Below, piece by piece: positions 7,545-17,053 of a DNA stretch of 64,000 nt. Made by a program: the position numbers and the translations under genes. Below the pieces are notes generated by a model, which saw nothing but the letters and a program-made list of their open reading frames with translations, made no database searches and was not told the DNA's origin. The stretch is taken from positions 89,600 through 153,599 of the forward strand of contig JAYRSJ010000009.1 of NCBI GenBank assembly GCA_041920215.1, in the 5' to 3' direction. The stretch is from JAYRSJ01 sp041920215 (lineage in GTDB: Bacteria > Pseudomonadota > Gammaproteobacteria > Burkholderiales > Burkholderiaceae_C). Numbering within the stretch: position 1 is the first letter of the stretch; each line of letters opens with the position of its first letter.

Positions 7545-8787
7545 CACGCACTCCTTCGTCCTCGGTGCGCCACATTGCCAGCAGGCGGCGGCCATCGCTG
7601 AGCAGGCGCGCATAGTCGCTCTCGCCGCTGCTGCTGCCCAGCTCATGCAGCATGAAGCGGCGGCCCTCGTCCTCGGACAGCCAGGCGCGCCAGCGCATGC
7701 GCTGGCCGTCGAAGCCGCGCCAAACGATGGCCAGGCGCTGGCCGGCGCGGGCCAGGGCGCCGTGCTCGGCCGCTTCGTCGGGCAGTTCGCGCGCCGCGCC
7801 GTGCGTGAGGGATGGCAGGCCGGCGGCATCGAGCCGCCCGTAGCGCAGCGCGGCGCGGCCCTGGCGTACGCTAAACCACAGCGCATGCCAGCCGCCATCG
7901 GCCGCGGCCGCCAGATCGCCGCCATGGTGGGGGCAGCCCTCCACCACCCAGCCGTCCTCGCTGGCGCGACGGACCGCCGCGCCGGACGAATCACTGTCCA
8001 GCAAGCGCGCGAAACCATGATCGCGCTGCTGGCCGGGCCAGACATGGCGCCAGAACGCCGCCAGCTCGCCCTGGGCATCGCGGGCCAGCGCGATGCGGCA
8101 GCATTCGCAGCTGTGGGCGGCCAGCAGCTGGTCAGGGCCCCAAGTGGCACCGCCGTCGGCGGAGACATTGCGGTAGATGGCCGCGCCCGCATAGGCCTGG
8201 CCGGCGGCGCGGGCCCGCTCCAGATCGCGCTTGTCTATCCAGACCGCATGCAGGCGGCCCTGGCCGTCGAAGGCGATGGACTCGAAGCGGTGGGTGATCT
8301 GCTGGCGGTCCTGGTGCACCGTCAGCGGGCCGGCAAAGCGGGCGCCGCCGTCGCTGGAATGCAGCAGCCGGATCTCGCCGCTATAGGGCTTGCTCAGCGG
8401 CCGGGTGTAGCTGATCGCGACCCGGCCCTGCGGGCCGAAGGCGATCTTGGGATGGTTCTCGCCATCGGCGCTGGGCTGCTCGCCGCCTATGTCCAGCGGC
8501 CGCGGCGCGCTCCAGCTGCGGCCGGCATCCGCGCTGCGCCGGGTCACCAGCTGGCCGGCGCTGTCCAGCATGGCCAGCCAGATCGCGCCGTCCGGCGCCA
8601 GCGCCGCACCCATCGCCAGCTGGGGCTTGCGCGGCTTGCGGGCCTTGGGGGTGGCGGGCACGGCTTCCTGGTGACTTGCATCATGCGAGGCCAGGACGCG
8701 CAGCGGCGCGGCCAGCAGCAGGCCGGCACCGGCGGCCAGCAGCTGGCGCCGGCCCGGCTGGTCGTTCTTCAGAGGCATTGCCACCAT
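7531..8787 (-). CDS. sialidase-fold (BNR-repeat) protein with Cys/His motifs, copper cluster
   Basis: A 418-aa exported protein. A twin-arginine-like signal (RRQLLAAGAGLLLAA) lies at residues 13-27. Asp-box-like repeats typical of six-bladed sialidase propellers recur (SADAGRSWSAP near 85, SSDGGARFAGP near 144, SADGGATWGP near 209). Catalytic residues of true sialidases are not evident. Instead there are a CECC motif (residues 227-230, after HS) and GCPHHGG (284-290), plausible metal ligands. The ATG at 8787 follows an AAGGAG sequence and begins 1 nt after the TonB receptor stop, so the two are coupled. A role in periplasmic copper handling is inferred from neighbours. Annotation pipelines would likely call it exo-alpha-sialidase, which is probably misleading. 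Confidence 0.75.
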   Translation of the reverse strand: MVAMPLKNDQPGRRQLLAAGAGLLLAAPLRVLASHDASHQEAVPATPKARKPRKPQLAMGAALAPDGAIWLAMLDSAGQLVTRRSADAGRSWSAPRPLDIGGEQPSADGENHPKIAFGPQGRVAISYTRPLSKPYSGEIRLLHSSDGGARFAGPLTVHQDRQQITHRFESIAFDGQGRLHAVWIDKRDLERARAAGQAYAGAAIYRNVSADGGATWGPDQLLAAHSCECCRIALARDAQGELAAFWRHVWPGQQRDHGFARLLDSDSSGAAVRRASEDGWVVEGCPHHGGDLAAAADGGWHALWFSVRQGRAALRYGRLDAAGLPSLTHGAARELPDEAAEHGALARAGQRLAIVWRGFDGQRMRWRAWLSEDEGRRFMLHELGSSSGESDYARLLSDGRRLLAMWRTEDEGVRVVEL

Positions 8788-8788
8788 C

Positions 8789-11155
8789 TCATTGCTCCTT
8801 CAGCGCCCAGCGCAGCGCCATGTGGATCATGCGCTGCGGCAGGGTATGGGCCTGCCAGGCGCGGCTGTTGCCGAGGTTGTCCACGCCCAGCGTCCATTCC
8901 CATTGCGGCGCAAAGCGCCAGGCCAGCTTCAGGTCGAGCTGCTTGACCCGCGAGGTGCCGCCGTAGGTGTCGGGATTGCTGTCGACATTTGTGTCGGTGT
9001 TGTACTGGCGGCCGCTCCAGCGCCAGGCGGCCGAGGCCATCCAGCGCGGCGCCGGTCGCCAGCGCGCCTGCAGCGTGTAGCGCTGCGGCGGGATGCGCAG
9101 CCAGCGCTTGCCCACGGTGGCCGGGTTGGCCGCATTGGCCTCGATGCGCGCCGCGGTGAAGGTGGCGCTGCCGGCCAGGGTCAGCGCGCTCCAGGCCGGC
9201 AGGTCCCAGTCGCCGGCCAGCTCCAGGCCCTGGCTGAGCACGCGATCGATATTGTTGACGCGGGTGACGCTGGGCGTGACCGTGCTGTCGGTCTGGCGCA
9301 CGATGGTGTTCTTCACGTCGTCGCGGAACAGGCTGATGCGCAGCCGGCCGGCATCCCATTGGCCCTCGGCGCTGAGCTCCAGCGCGTCGCCGCGCTCGGG
9401 GCGCAGGTTCGGGTCGCTGGTGCTGATGCTGCTGCCGGTCTTCGTGCCGTTGTAGAGCTCGTCCACGTTCGGAAAACGCCAGCCGCGGCCGGCGCTGGCC
9501 TTGAGCAGCCAGCTGTCGCTGGCCGACCAGGCCAGCGACAGCTTGGGGCTGCTGCTGCTGAGCTCGCGCGTCGGGTAGGCGGTCTGCGCCAGCGGCGGGC
9601 CGGCGAAGTACTGGCTGCCGTCCCAGGTCTTGAAGCGCTCCTCGCGCAGTCCGGCGGTGAGCAGCCAGTCCTCGGCCAGGCGCACCGCGTCCTGCACATA
9701 GAGCGCCTCGACGCGGGTGCGTCCCAGGTAGTTCTGGTTCGGCGTCTCGGCCCCCGCGCGCCAGTCGGCCGCGCTGTGCACCGTGTTGACCAGGCGGTAT
9801 TCGTTGCGATGCGCGCCCAAGGTGAGCGTGTGGCGACCATCGCCCCAGTCGCCGGCGCTGGGCTTGTAGACGGCCTGGGCCTCGAGTGTGGTCCAGCCGG
9901 TGCCATCGCGCCGCGTGATGCTGCCGGCGCCGCCGATCGCCTCGGCCTGCGGGTCGGCGAGGTTGGCCTGACGGTTGACGTCTTCGACGATGCGGTACTG
10001 CGTGGCCACCAGCGAGGCATTCCAGCCGCGCGCGTGCGTGGTCTTCCAGGTGGCGCCGAGCTGGCGGTGCAGCTCGTCGCGGGTGCTGGGCGCGAAACCG
10101 CTGGCCGGCACGCTGAAGGCATATATGCCGTCGGTGACGCTGCCGCTCCAGACGCGCTGGCCGCTGGCATCGCGCAGCCAGGTTTCGTTGCGCACCGTGC
10201 TGTCGCTGCGCCACATCGAGACGCGTGCCTCGATCTGCTGGCTGGCACCCAAGGCGCTGCCCATGCGCAGGTTCAGCGTGTCCTGGATGCTGTGATCGAT
10301 GGTGTTGGCGCCGAACAGCGCGCGCTGGCGGCCCTGGGGGTCGGTGTCGTAGACGATGCCGCTGACGAGCCGGGCGCTGGCGCCGGGCGTGGCGAAGGCG
10401 CCGCTGCTGCTGCCGCGCACCGCATTCGTGTAGCCCATCGGGTGGCCTTCGCTGTCCTGGTGTTGCAGGCCCAGCACCCACCACAGGCCGCTGGTCTGGC
10501 TGCGGCCGGCCAGGCGGGCCGAGGCCTGGGTCGCGCCGAAGGTCTCGCGGCTGCTGTACTCGCTGAAGTCCTGCTGGGCGTAGCGCAGGCTGGCCGAGGC
10601 CTCGAAGCCACGGGGCTGGCGCTCGGTGATCATCAGCGTGCTGCCGATGGAATTGCCCGGCAGCAGCGCGGAGAAGGGGCCGTAGAAGGCGTCGATGCGC
10701 TCGATCGCCTCCATATTCACCATATTCCAGCGCGGCGCGTCGAAGCGGCCCAGGAAGTTGCTGATCAGATAGCCGTCCAGATAGACCAGGGCGCGGCCGG
10801 GCTGCAGCACGCCGAAGCTGCGCCCGCCGACATTGGCATTGCGGTCGCCCAGATAGCGTTTGCGTATCGCCGTGCTAGGCAGCTGCGCGGCGGCGTCCTC
10901 GGCATTGAAAAGGTTCTGCTGCTGCAACGCCTGCGCGTCCACGCTGGCGCTGCTGCCGGGCTGGCGGGCATCGATGGCGCTGCCACTGCTCTTGCCGGCG
11001 ACCAGCACCTTCTCGAGCTGGTTCTCGGTGGCCACGCCCTGGGCCAGCACCGGGCCGGCGAGCATGGAAGCTAGCGCGGCGAGCGCGCAGGGGCGCAGGG
11101 CAGGCAGCCGCGAGCCGCGGCCGCTGTCGCGCCTGGCTAGGTGGGTCGTATTCAT
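8789..11155 (-). CDS. TonB-dependent receptor, probable copper/cuprous-complex transporter
   Basis: Outer-membrane receptor of 788 aa. Signal peptide ends near residue 39 (LAGPVLAQ-G). A TonB-box-like LEKVLVAG is followed by the plug (about residues 60-170, with GVLQPGRALVYLDGYLI and IERIDAFYGPFSALLPGNSIGSTLMITER) and the barrel. The C-terminal part contains SAGRGWRFPNVDELYNGT, a conserved TonB receptor strand region. Neighbouring genes are a DUF2946 protein and a PCu(A)C copper chaperone upstream and two exported thiol/metal proteins downstream, all on the same strand; this matches gene sets associated with copper uptake in Bordetella and relatives. The transported form of copper is unknown. 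Confidence 0.85.
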   Translation of the reverse strand: MNTTHLARRDSGRGSRLPALRPCALAALASMLAGPVLAQGVATENQLEKVLVAGKSSGSAIDARQPGSSASVDAQALQQQNLFNAEDAAAQLPSTAIRKRYLGDRNANVGGRSFGVLQPGRALVYLDGYLISNFLGRFDAPRWNMVNMEAIERIDAFYGPFSALLPGNSIGSTLMITERQPRGFEASASLRYAQQDFSEYSSRETFGATQASARLAGRSQTSGLWWVLGLQHQDSEGHPMGYTNAVRGSSSGAFATPGASARLVSGIVYDTDPQGRQRALFGANTIDHSIQDTLNLRMGSALGASQQIEARVSMWRSDSTVRNETWLRDASGQRVWSGSVTDGIYAFSVPASGFAPSTRDELHRQLGATWKTTHARGWNASLVATQYRIVEDVNRQANLADPQAEAIGGAGSITRRDGTGWTTLEAQAVYKPSAGDWGDGRHTLTLGAHRNEYRLVNTVHSAADWRAGAETPNQNYLGRTRVEALYVQDAVRLAEDWLLTAGLREERFKTWDGSQYFAGPPLAQTAYPTRELSSSSPKLSLAWSASDSWLLKASAGRGWRFPNVDELYNGTKTGSSISTSDPNLRPERGDALELSAEGQWDAGRLRISLFRDDVKNTIVRQTDSTVTPSVTRVNNIDRVLSQGLELAGDWDLPAWSALTLAGSATFTAARIEANAANPATVGKRWLRIPPQRYTLQARWRPAPRWMASAAWRWSGRQYNTDTNVDSNPDTYGGTSRVKQLDLKLAWRFAPQWEWTLGVDNLGNSRAWQAHTLPQRMIHMALRWALKEQ

Positions 11156-11288
11156 TGCGAATGAAAAGAAATGGCTGCGCAGGGCCGCGCCGGCCGGGGC
11201 CGGGGGCGATGCGGAATGGGGAGGGGAGCGGGCAGACGCGCGGGCTCAGCCAGTCGGCCGGTATTGCCGCCTGTCCTTCGCCAGCCAC

Positions 11289-11306
11289 GCGGTCCTTCCG
11301 GACCGC
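11289..11306. other. stem-loop between PCu(A)C and TonB receptor genes
   Basis: A perfect 7-bp inverted repeat (GCGGTCC / GGACCGC) with loop TTCC lies 10 nt after the PCu(A)C stop, inside a 161-nt gap of the copper operon. There is no U-run on the transcribed strand, so it is more likely an RNA processing or stabilising element than a complete terminator. Confidence 0.4.
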
Positions 11307-11316
11307 ATGCGCGGGC

Positions 11317-11820
11317 TCAGTGCTTCATGCCGTGGTGGGACATGGGCTTGGGGCTGCTGCCGCCCATGGCCTTGGCCGGTGCCTTGATCTCCAGCGTCTG
11401 GCGCTGTTTGTCGGCGCCCTCGAACACCAGGGTCAGCGGTACCTCGCTGCCGGCCGCCACCGGGGCCTTCAGCGCCATCAGCATCACGTGATAGCCGCCC
11501 GGCTTCAGCGCGACGCTCTGCCCGGCGGGCAGATCCAGACCCGGCACCGCGCGCATGCGCATCACCGAGCCGTCCATGCTCATCTCGTGAATCTCGACCA
11601 CGCCGGCCACCGGCGAGCGCACCTCGACCAGGCGGCTGGCCGTTTCGGCCTTGAGCTCCATGAAGGCGCCGGTGGCGCTCTGCTGGGCCACGGTGGCGCG
11701 CACCCAGGGCTGGCTGACGCTGACCTGGGCCTGCGCGCTGGCGCTGGCCAGTAGCAGGCCGCTGCACAGGGCAAGCGCGGCGAAGAGGGAGGGCGACAGA
11801 GGGAGAGGCTTATTCATCAT
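11317..11820 (-). CDS. PCu(A)C-type periplasmic copper chaperone
   Basis: A 167-aa exported Cu(I) chaperone. Start taken at 11820 (MMNK); the next ATG at 11817 is equally possible. Signal peptide residues 1-32 (ASASAQAQ-V). The copper site of the family, H-x(n)-M ... H-x-M, is visible as EIHEM (H78, M80), a Met cluster at 82-89 (SMDGSVMRMR) and GGYHVMLM (H111, M113). The tail PMSHHGMKH adds Met/His ligands, as seen in chaperones serving cytochrome oxidase or general copper uptake. It is 131 nt downstream of the DUF2946 gene and 161 nt upstream of the TonB receptor gene. No cytochrome oxidase assembly genes are nearby, so a role in copper import is favoured. Confidence 0.9.
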   Translation of the reverse strand: MMNKPLPLSPSLFAALALCSGLLLASASAQAQVSVSQPWVRATVAQQSATGAFMELKAETASRLVEVRSPVAGVVEIHEMSMDGSVMRMRAVPGLDLPAGQSVALKPGGYHVMLMALKAPVAAGSEVPLTLVFEGADKQRQTLEIKAPAKAMGGSSPKPMSHHGMKH

Positions 11821-11951
11821 GGCTTGGGGCAGGCGGCTAGGCCTGGCGCTCGTGGGTCTGGCCGGCGGCACGCAGAGGAAGGCTGCGCCGGCGCGGCATG
11901 GCTGTTTTCCCGATCGTTCCACGGCTCGTGCGAGCGATCAGGGCGTATGGC

Positions 11952-12377
11952 TCAGACCGAGGCCGGCGGACCGCGCGGCTGCAGCGCTGCCCAGGCGTGC
12001 AGGGGCCGGGGCGCATGAAGAAAGAGGGCCGGCAGCGGCTGGCTCAGATCCAAGCGCAGCAGCGTCTGCTGTGCCTGCACCGTCGGCAGGGCGGGCATGG
12101 AGCCTGGCTGCTGTAGCAGGCATAGCGGGCAATGCTCGAACAGATGGGCCAGCTCGGCGGACCGCTGCGAGTCCGGCGTCAGCCCCTCGTCCGTCGCCAG
12201 CGCGGCCTGCAGCAGACCCGGCCCCTGGCTGGAGCAGATCTCGGCCCAGGCCGGATTGTCGGGCTGCTGGCTGCGCACGGCCTGCGCCAGGCCCGGCAGC
12301 AGCGCCGCCGCCAGCACGGCCAGCAGGGCCAGCCAGAGCGGGAAGCGTTGCAAGCGCAGGCGGTGCAGGGATTGCAT
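11952..12377 (-). CDS. DUF2946 family protein, first gene of the copper operon
   Basis: A 141-aa protein. The ATG at 12377 gives residues 1-33 as a signal/anchor (FPLWLALLAVLAAALLPGLAQA). It then shows the DUF2946 layout: WAEICSS (C48), a CxxC motif EHCPLC (C83 and C86), and a basic/proline C-terminus with RPLHAW and RGPPA. In Bordetella pertussis a DUF2946 upstream ORF (CruR) has been reported to act as a copper-sensing leader peptide that controls the downstream TonB receptor gene; position and CxxC motif here fit that model. A TACAAT -10 element lies only 7 nt upstream of the ATG, so the mRNA is probably nearly leaderless. Whether the product is stable or only its translation matters is not visible. 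Confidence 0.8.
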   Translation of the reverse strand: MQSLHRLRLQRFPLWLALLAVLAAALLPGLAQAVRSQQPDNPAWAEICSSQGPGLLQAALATDEGLTPDSQRSAELAHLFEHCPLCLLQQPGSMPALPTVQAQQTLLRLDLSQPLPALFLHAPRPLHAWAALQPRGPPASV

Positions 12378-12384
12378 GGCGGCG

Positions 12385-12390
12385 ATTGTA
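12385..12390 (-). promoter_or_regulatory. -10 element of the copper operon (TACAAT)
   Basis: On the minus strand TACAAT is followed by CGCCGCC and then the ATG of the DUF2946 gene. Transcription should start at or within a base or two of that ATG. A good -35 box at 17 bp is not apparent. The same -10/CGCCGCC/ATG arrangement recurs at 43552-43567 and 55050-55065. Confidence 0.5.
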
Positions 12391-12457
12391 GTGAGGCCGC
12401 GCTGGCCTTGTCCTGGAACTGGGTCAAGAATGGTGGCTTGCACCCAGGGAGAGCCAG

Positions 12458-13882
<1,425 letters not shown>

Positions 13883-13895
13883 GTGGCCGGGACCA

Positions 13896-13925
13896 AGGCA
13901 GTCTCGACGAATCGTGACGCTGCCT
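13896..13925. terminator. possible bidirectional hairpin between convergent genes
   Basis: AGGCAG and CTGCCT pair around an imperfect inner stem (ACG/CGT) in the 52-bp gap between the stops of fumC and the ABC permease gene. There is no T-run on either side, so intrinsic termination is uncertain. Confidence 0.3.
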
Positions 13926-13934
13926 GGCTCGGCC

Positions 13935-15110
13935 TCACGCCGCCCGCAAGCAATCCACGATCTGCATCCGCGCGGCGCGCCAGGCGGGGATGAAGCCGCC
14001 GAGAAAGCCCATGGCCAGTGCGAAGGCCAGGGTCTGCAGTGCGATGGCGGGGGTGAGCCTGAAGCTGAAGGCCAGCTCGGCGAAGGTCTGGAAATTGGTG
14101 GTGCTGATATTGACCGACTGCATCAGCGCCGCGCCGGCCAGGCCGATCAGGCCGCCCACCAGGGACAGCAGCAGGGCCTCGCCCAGAAAGGCGGCCAGCA
14201 CCGCCGAGCGGCGGAAGCCCAGCGCGCGCAGCGTGCCGATCTCGCCGCTGCGCTGGGCGACGGCGGCGAACATCGTGATCATCGCGCCCACCACCGCGCC
14301 GATCGCGAAGATCAGCGACAGCGCGGTGCCCAGGATCGAGATGAAGGTGGCCAGGGCCTCGCTCTGCTCGGCATAGAAGCGGATCTCGCGCTTGGCCTCC
14401 AGCTGCAGGCGCGGGTCCTTGTCCTCGATCGCGGCCTTGAGCTGCTCGAACTGCGCCGGGTCCTGCAGGCGCAGCACCAGGGTGGAGAAGGCCTCGCGGC
14501 GGAAGGCCTGCAGCATCTGCTGCGCATCGCCCCAGATCTCGGAATCGAAGCCGCTGCGGCCGGCGTCGAACACGCCCACCACCGTCCATTCGCGGCCGGC
14601 AAAGCGCAGCGTCTCGCCCAGCGCCGCGCCCTGGAAGCCGCTCGCCACCGCCCGTCCGGTGACGATCTCGCTGGTGCCGGGGCGGAACATGCGGCCCTCC
14701 ACCAGCCGCACCTGGGGCCGCAGCTGCAGGGCCAGCGCGGCCGAGGTGCCGCGCACCGTGACATTGCTGGGCTTGCCGCTGCCGCGCTTGGGCAGATTGT
14801 TCAGCACCACCGGTTCCTTGCTGATCAGCGTGCTGCCGTCGGCCGCGGTCGCGATGCCGGGCAGGCTCTCGACGATGGCGGCCTGGCCGCGGCTGATGCC
14901 GCTGTTGATCTCGGCGCCGGCGCCCTTGCGCAGCACGATCACATTGTCGGCCTGGCCGGTGGCCACCAGGGTCGCACGTATGCCCTCGCTCATCATCAGC
15001 ACGGTGGCGAAGACATAGACCACCAGGGCCATGCCGCCGGCGGTCAGCGCGGTGGTGACGCGCCGCACCCAGAGGTTGCGGGCGATGTAGGCGATGGGCA
15101 CGGCTTTCAT
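13935..15110 (-). CDS. ABC transporter permease (MacB/FtsX type), second permease
   Basis: A 391-aa inner-membrane protein with the FtsX-like layout: one N-terminal helix (about residues 20-42), a large periplasmic domain (MacB_PCD-like, about 50-260) and three C-terminal helices (about 268-292, 318-342, 357-378). The segment AAVAQRSGEIGTLRALGFRR before the second C-terminal helix is the coupling region to the ATPase. It is the last gene of a four-gene operon, starting 40 nt after the upstream permease. Because both permeases have the full layout, they probably act as a heterodimer with the encoded ATPase and HlyD adaptor to export a compound or lipoprotein-like substrate; the substrate is unknown. 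Confidence 0.88.
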   Translation of the reverse strand: MKAVPIAYIARNLWVRRVTTALTAGGMALVVYVFATVLMMSEGIRATLVATGQADNVIVLRKGAGAEINSGISRGQAAIVESLPGIATAADGSTLISKEPVVLNNLPKRGSGKPSNVTVRGTSAALALQLRPQVRLVEGRMFRPGTSEIVTGRAVASGFQGAALGETLRFAGREWTVVGVFDAGRSGFDSEIWGDAQQMLQAFRREAFSTLVLRLQDPAQFEQLKAAIEDKDPRLQLEAKREIRFYAEQSEALATFISILGTALSLIFAIGAVVGAMITMFAAVAQRSGEIGTLRALGFRRSAVLAAFLGEALLLSLVGGLIGLAGAALMQSVNISTTNFQTFAELAFSFRLTPAIALQTLAFALAMGFLGGFIPAWRAARMQIVDCLRAA

Positions 15111-15150
15111 TGGGCGGCACTCCCCGGCTTGGCGTCATCAACCCGGCCGC

Positions 15151-16311
15151 TCATGCCACATGCCTCAGGCCGTTGACGATGTCGATGCGGCTCATCTTCC
15201 AGGCCGGCCAGGCGGCGGCCACCACGCCGATCAGCAGGGCGGCCAGCAGCTGCAGCACCATGGTCGTCTCGGAGACGCGGAACATCGGGAATAGCGTGCC
15301 GGCGGCGCTGGCGAAGCCGGCCGCCAGCGGCAGCGTGGCGGCCAGGCCCAGCAGGCCGCCCAGGCCGGCGATCAAGAGGCTTTCGCCCAGCAGCAGCCGC
15401 ACCACGAAGCCCGGCCCGAAGCCCAGGGCCTTCAGCGTGGCGTACTCGGCCAGGCGCTCGCGCGCGGTCATGCTCATGGTGTTGGCCATCACCGCCATGA
15501 TGATGACGACGATGATCAGGCTGACCGCCTGCACCGCCACCAGGATGGCCTCGCTCATCGCGACGAAGCTGAGCTGGAAGGCCGATTCGGTCTCGGTCAG
15601 GGTCTCGGCCAGCGAGTTGGCGAACTGCGCGTCGATGCGCTGCGAGATCGGTGCCGCCTCGGTGGGCGCGGTGATGCCGACGATATAGACCCCTACCTGG
15701 TCGGCCCGGCCGGGGAAGCGCTGGCGTATCGATTCATTGAGCAGGCTCCAGTGGAATAGCAGCTGGCTCTCGTCGGTCTTGGCCTCGGCACCCTCCCAGA
15801 TGCCGCGCAGCGTGAAGGTCCAGGTGCCGGGGTAGATGGTGCCGCGCAGCGGGATCTGGTCGCCGATCTGCCAGCCGAATTTCTGCGCCAGCTTGCGGCC
15901 CACGATGGCGCCCTGGCGGTCGCGCAGAAAGGCCTGGCGCTCCGCGTCGCTGAGCTTGTACTCGGGGTAGAGGGCCAGGTAGCTGGCCGGCTCGACCGCG
16001 AACTGCGGGAAGAAGTTGCGCTCGGTGACATAGATGCCGCCGAACCAGTTGGCCCAGGAGACGCCGGACACGCCCTCCACGCCCTTGAGCCGCTGCGCAT
16101 AGGACAGCGGCAGCGGAAAGGTCAGCGAGATGCTGCTGCGGCTGATCAGCCGGGTGCTGCTGCTGGCCTCCACGCCCGCATACCAGGCGTCGACGATGGT
16201 ACGCAAGAGGCCGAAGGCCGAGATCGCCACCACCAGGCCCACCAGGGTCAGCAGCGTGCGCAGCTTGTGGCGGAAGGCGTTTCTCAGCAGCAGGCGCAGG
16301 ACGAAGGGCAT
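15151..16311 (-). CDS. ABC transporter permease (MacB/FtsX type), first permease
   Basis: A 386-aa inner-membrane protein. The N-terminal helix spans about residues 18-38 (LLTLVGLVVAISAFGLLRTIV). The periplasmic domain, residues 45-255, contains VSGVSWANWFGGIY and GQIGDQIPLR-like MacB_PCD segments. C-terminal helices are near 255-280, 305-330 and 345-370, with LAEYATLKALGFGPGF as the ATPase-coupling stretch. It starts 7 nt after the ATPase gene and precedes the second permease by 40 nt. It is paralogous to the second permease in architecture but clearly diverged in sequence. Confidence 0.88.
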   Translation of the reverse strand: MPFVLRLLLRNAFRHKLRTLLTLVGLVVAISAFGLLRTIVDAWYAGVEASSSTRLISRSSISLTFPLPLSYAQRLKGVEGVSGVSWANWFGGIYVTERNFFPQFAVEPASYLALYPEYKLSDAERQAFLRDRQGAIVGRKLAQKFGWQIGDQIPLRGTIYPGTWTFTLRGIWEGAEAKTDESQLLFHWSLLNESIRQRFPGRADQVGVYIVGITAPTEAAPISQRIDAQFANSLAETLTETESAFQLSFVAMSEAILVAVQAVSLIIVVIIMAVMANTMSMTARERLAEYATLKALGFGPGFVVRLLLGESLLIAGLGGLLGLAATLPLAAGFASAAGTLFPMFRVSETTMVLQLLAALLIGVVAAAWPAWKMSRIDIVNGLRHVA

Positions 16312-16318
16312 GGTGGTG

Positions 16319-17053
16319 TCAGGTCTTGCTGGCCACGGGGCCGGCGGCCGCCGCCATCTCCTCGTCCGGCACCAGCACGCCTTTTTCCAGATGGATCAGG
16401 CGCCGGGCGCGGGCCGCGGCCTTGGGGTCGTGGGTGACCATCACGATGGTCTTGCCCAACTCGCGGTTGAGCCGGTCCAGCAGGTCCAGCACCTCGGCAC
16501 CGGTCACCCGGTCCAGATCGCCGGTGGGCTCGTCGGCGACGATCAGGCTGGGGTCGCTGACCAGGGCGCGGGCGATCGCCACCCGCTGCTGCTGGCCGCC
16601 GGAGAGCTCGTTGGGATAGTGGTCCAGGCGATCGCTGAGCCCCACCATGGCCAGCGCGGCCTCGGCATGCTCACGGCGCTGGCGGGCCGACAGGCCGCTC
16701 AGCAGCAGCGGCAGCTCCACATTCTCCAGCGCATTGAGCACCGGCATCAGGTTGTAGAACTGGAAGATGAAGCCCACATGGGCGGCGCGCCAGTCGGCCA
16801 GTTGGCCCTCGCTGAGCTCGGCGATGTCCACCCCGCCGATCACGATGCGGCCGGCGCTGGGCTGGTCGATGCCGGCGATCAGGTTCAAGAGCGTGCTCTT
16901 GCCCGAACCGCTGGGCCCCATCAGCGCGACAAAATCGCCCCGGGCCACCTCCAGGCTGATGTCCAGCAGCACCGGTATGTCCTGCTGGCCGCGCCGGTAG
17001 GTCTTGGCCAGGCGCTCGATGCGGATCAGGGCCTCCGTCGTCATTGCGCTCAT
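16319..17053 (-). CDS. ABC transporter ATPase (LolD/MacB type)
   Basis: A 244-aa cytoplasmic nucleotide-binding subunit energising the two permeases. Walker A is GPSGSGKST (near residue 45), the Q-loop is FQFYNLMPV, the signature is LSGGQQQRVAIARAL, Walker B is LIVADEPTGDLD and the H-loop is VMVTHDP. All catalytic residues are present. The start ATG at 17053 overlaps the stop of the HlyD gene (ATGA); a second in-frame ATG lies 9 nt downstream. The C-terminal tail after residue 228 is Ala-rich. The subfamily serves mechanotransmission-type exporters rather than importers. Confidence 0.93.
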   Translation of the reverse strand: MSAMTTEALIRIERLAKTYRRGQQDIPVLLDISLEVARGDFVALMGPSGSGKSTLLNLIAGIDQPSAGRIVIGGVDIAELSEGQLADWRAAHVGFIFQFYNLMPVLNALENVELPLLLSGLSARQRREHAEAALAMVGLSDRLDHYPNELSGGQQQRVAIARALVSDPSLIVADEPTGDLDRVTGAEVLDLLDRLNRELGKTIVMVTHDPKAAARARRLIHLEKGVLVPDEEMAAAAGPVASKT

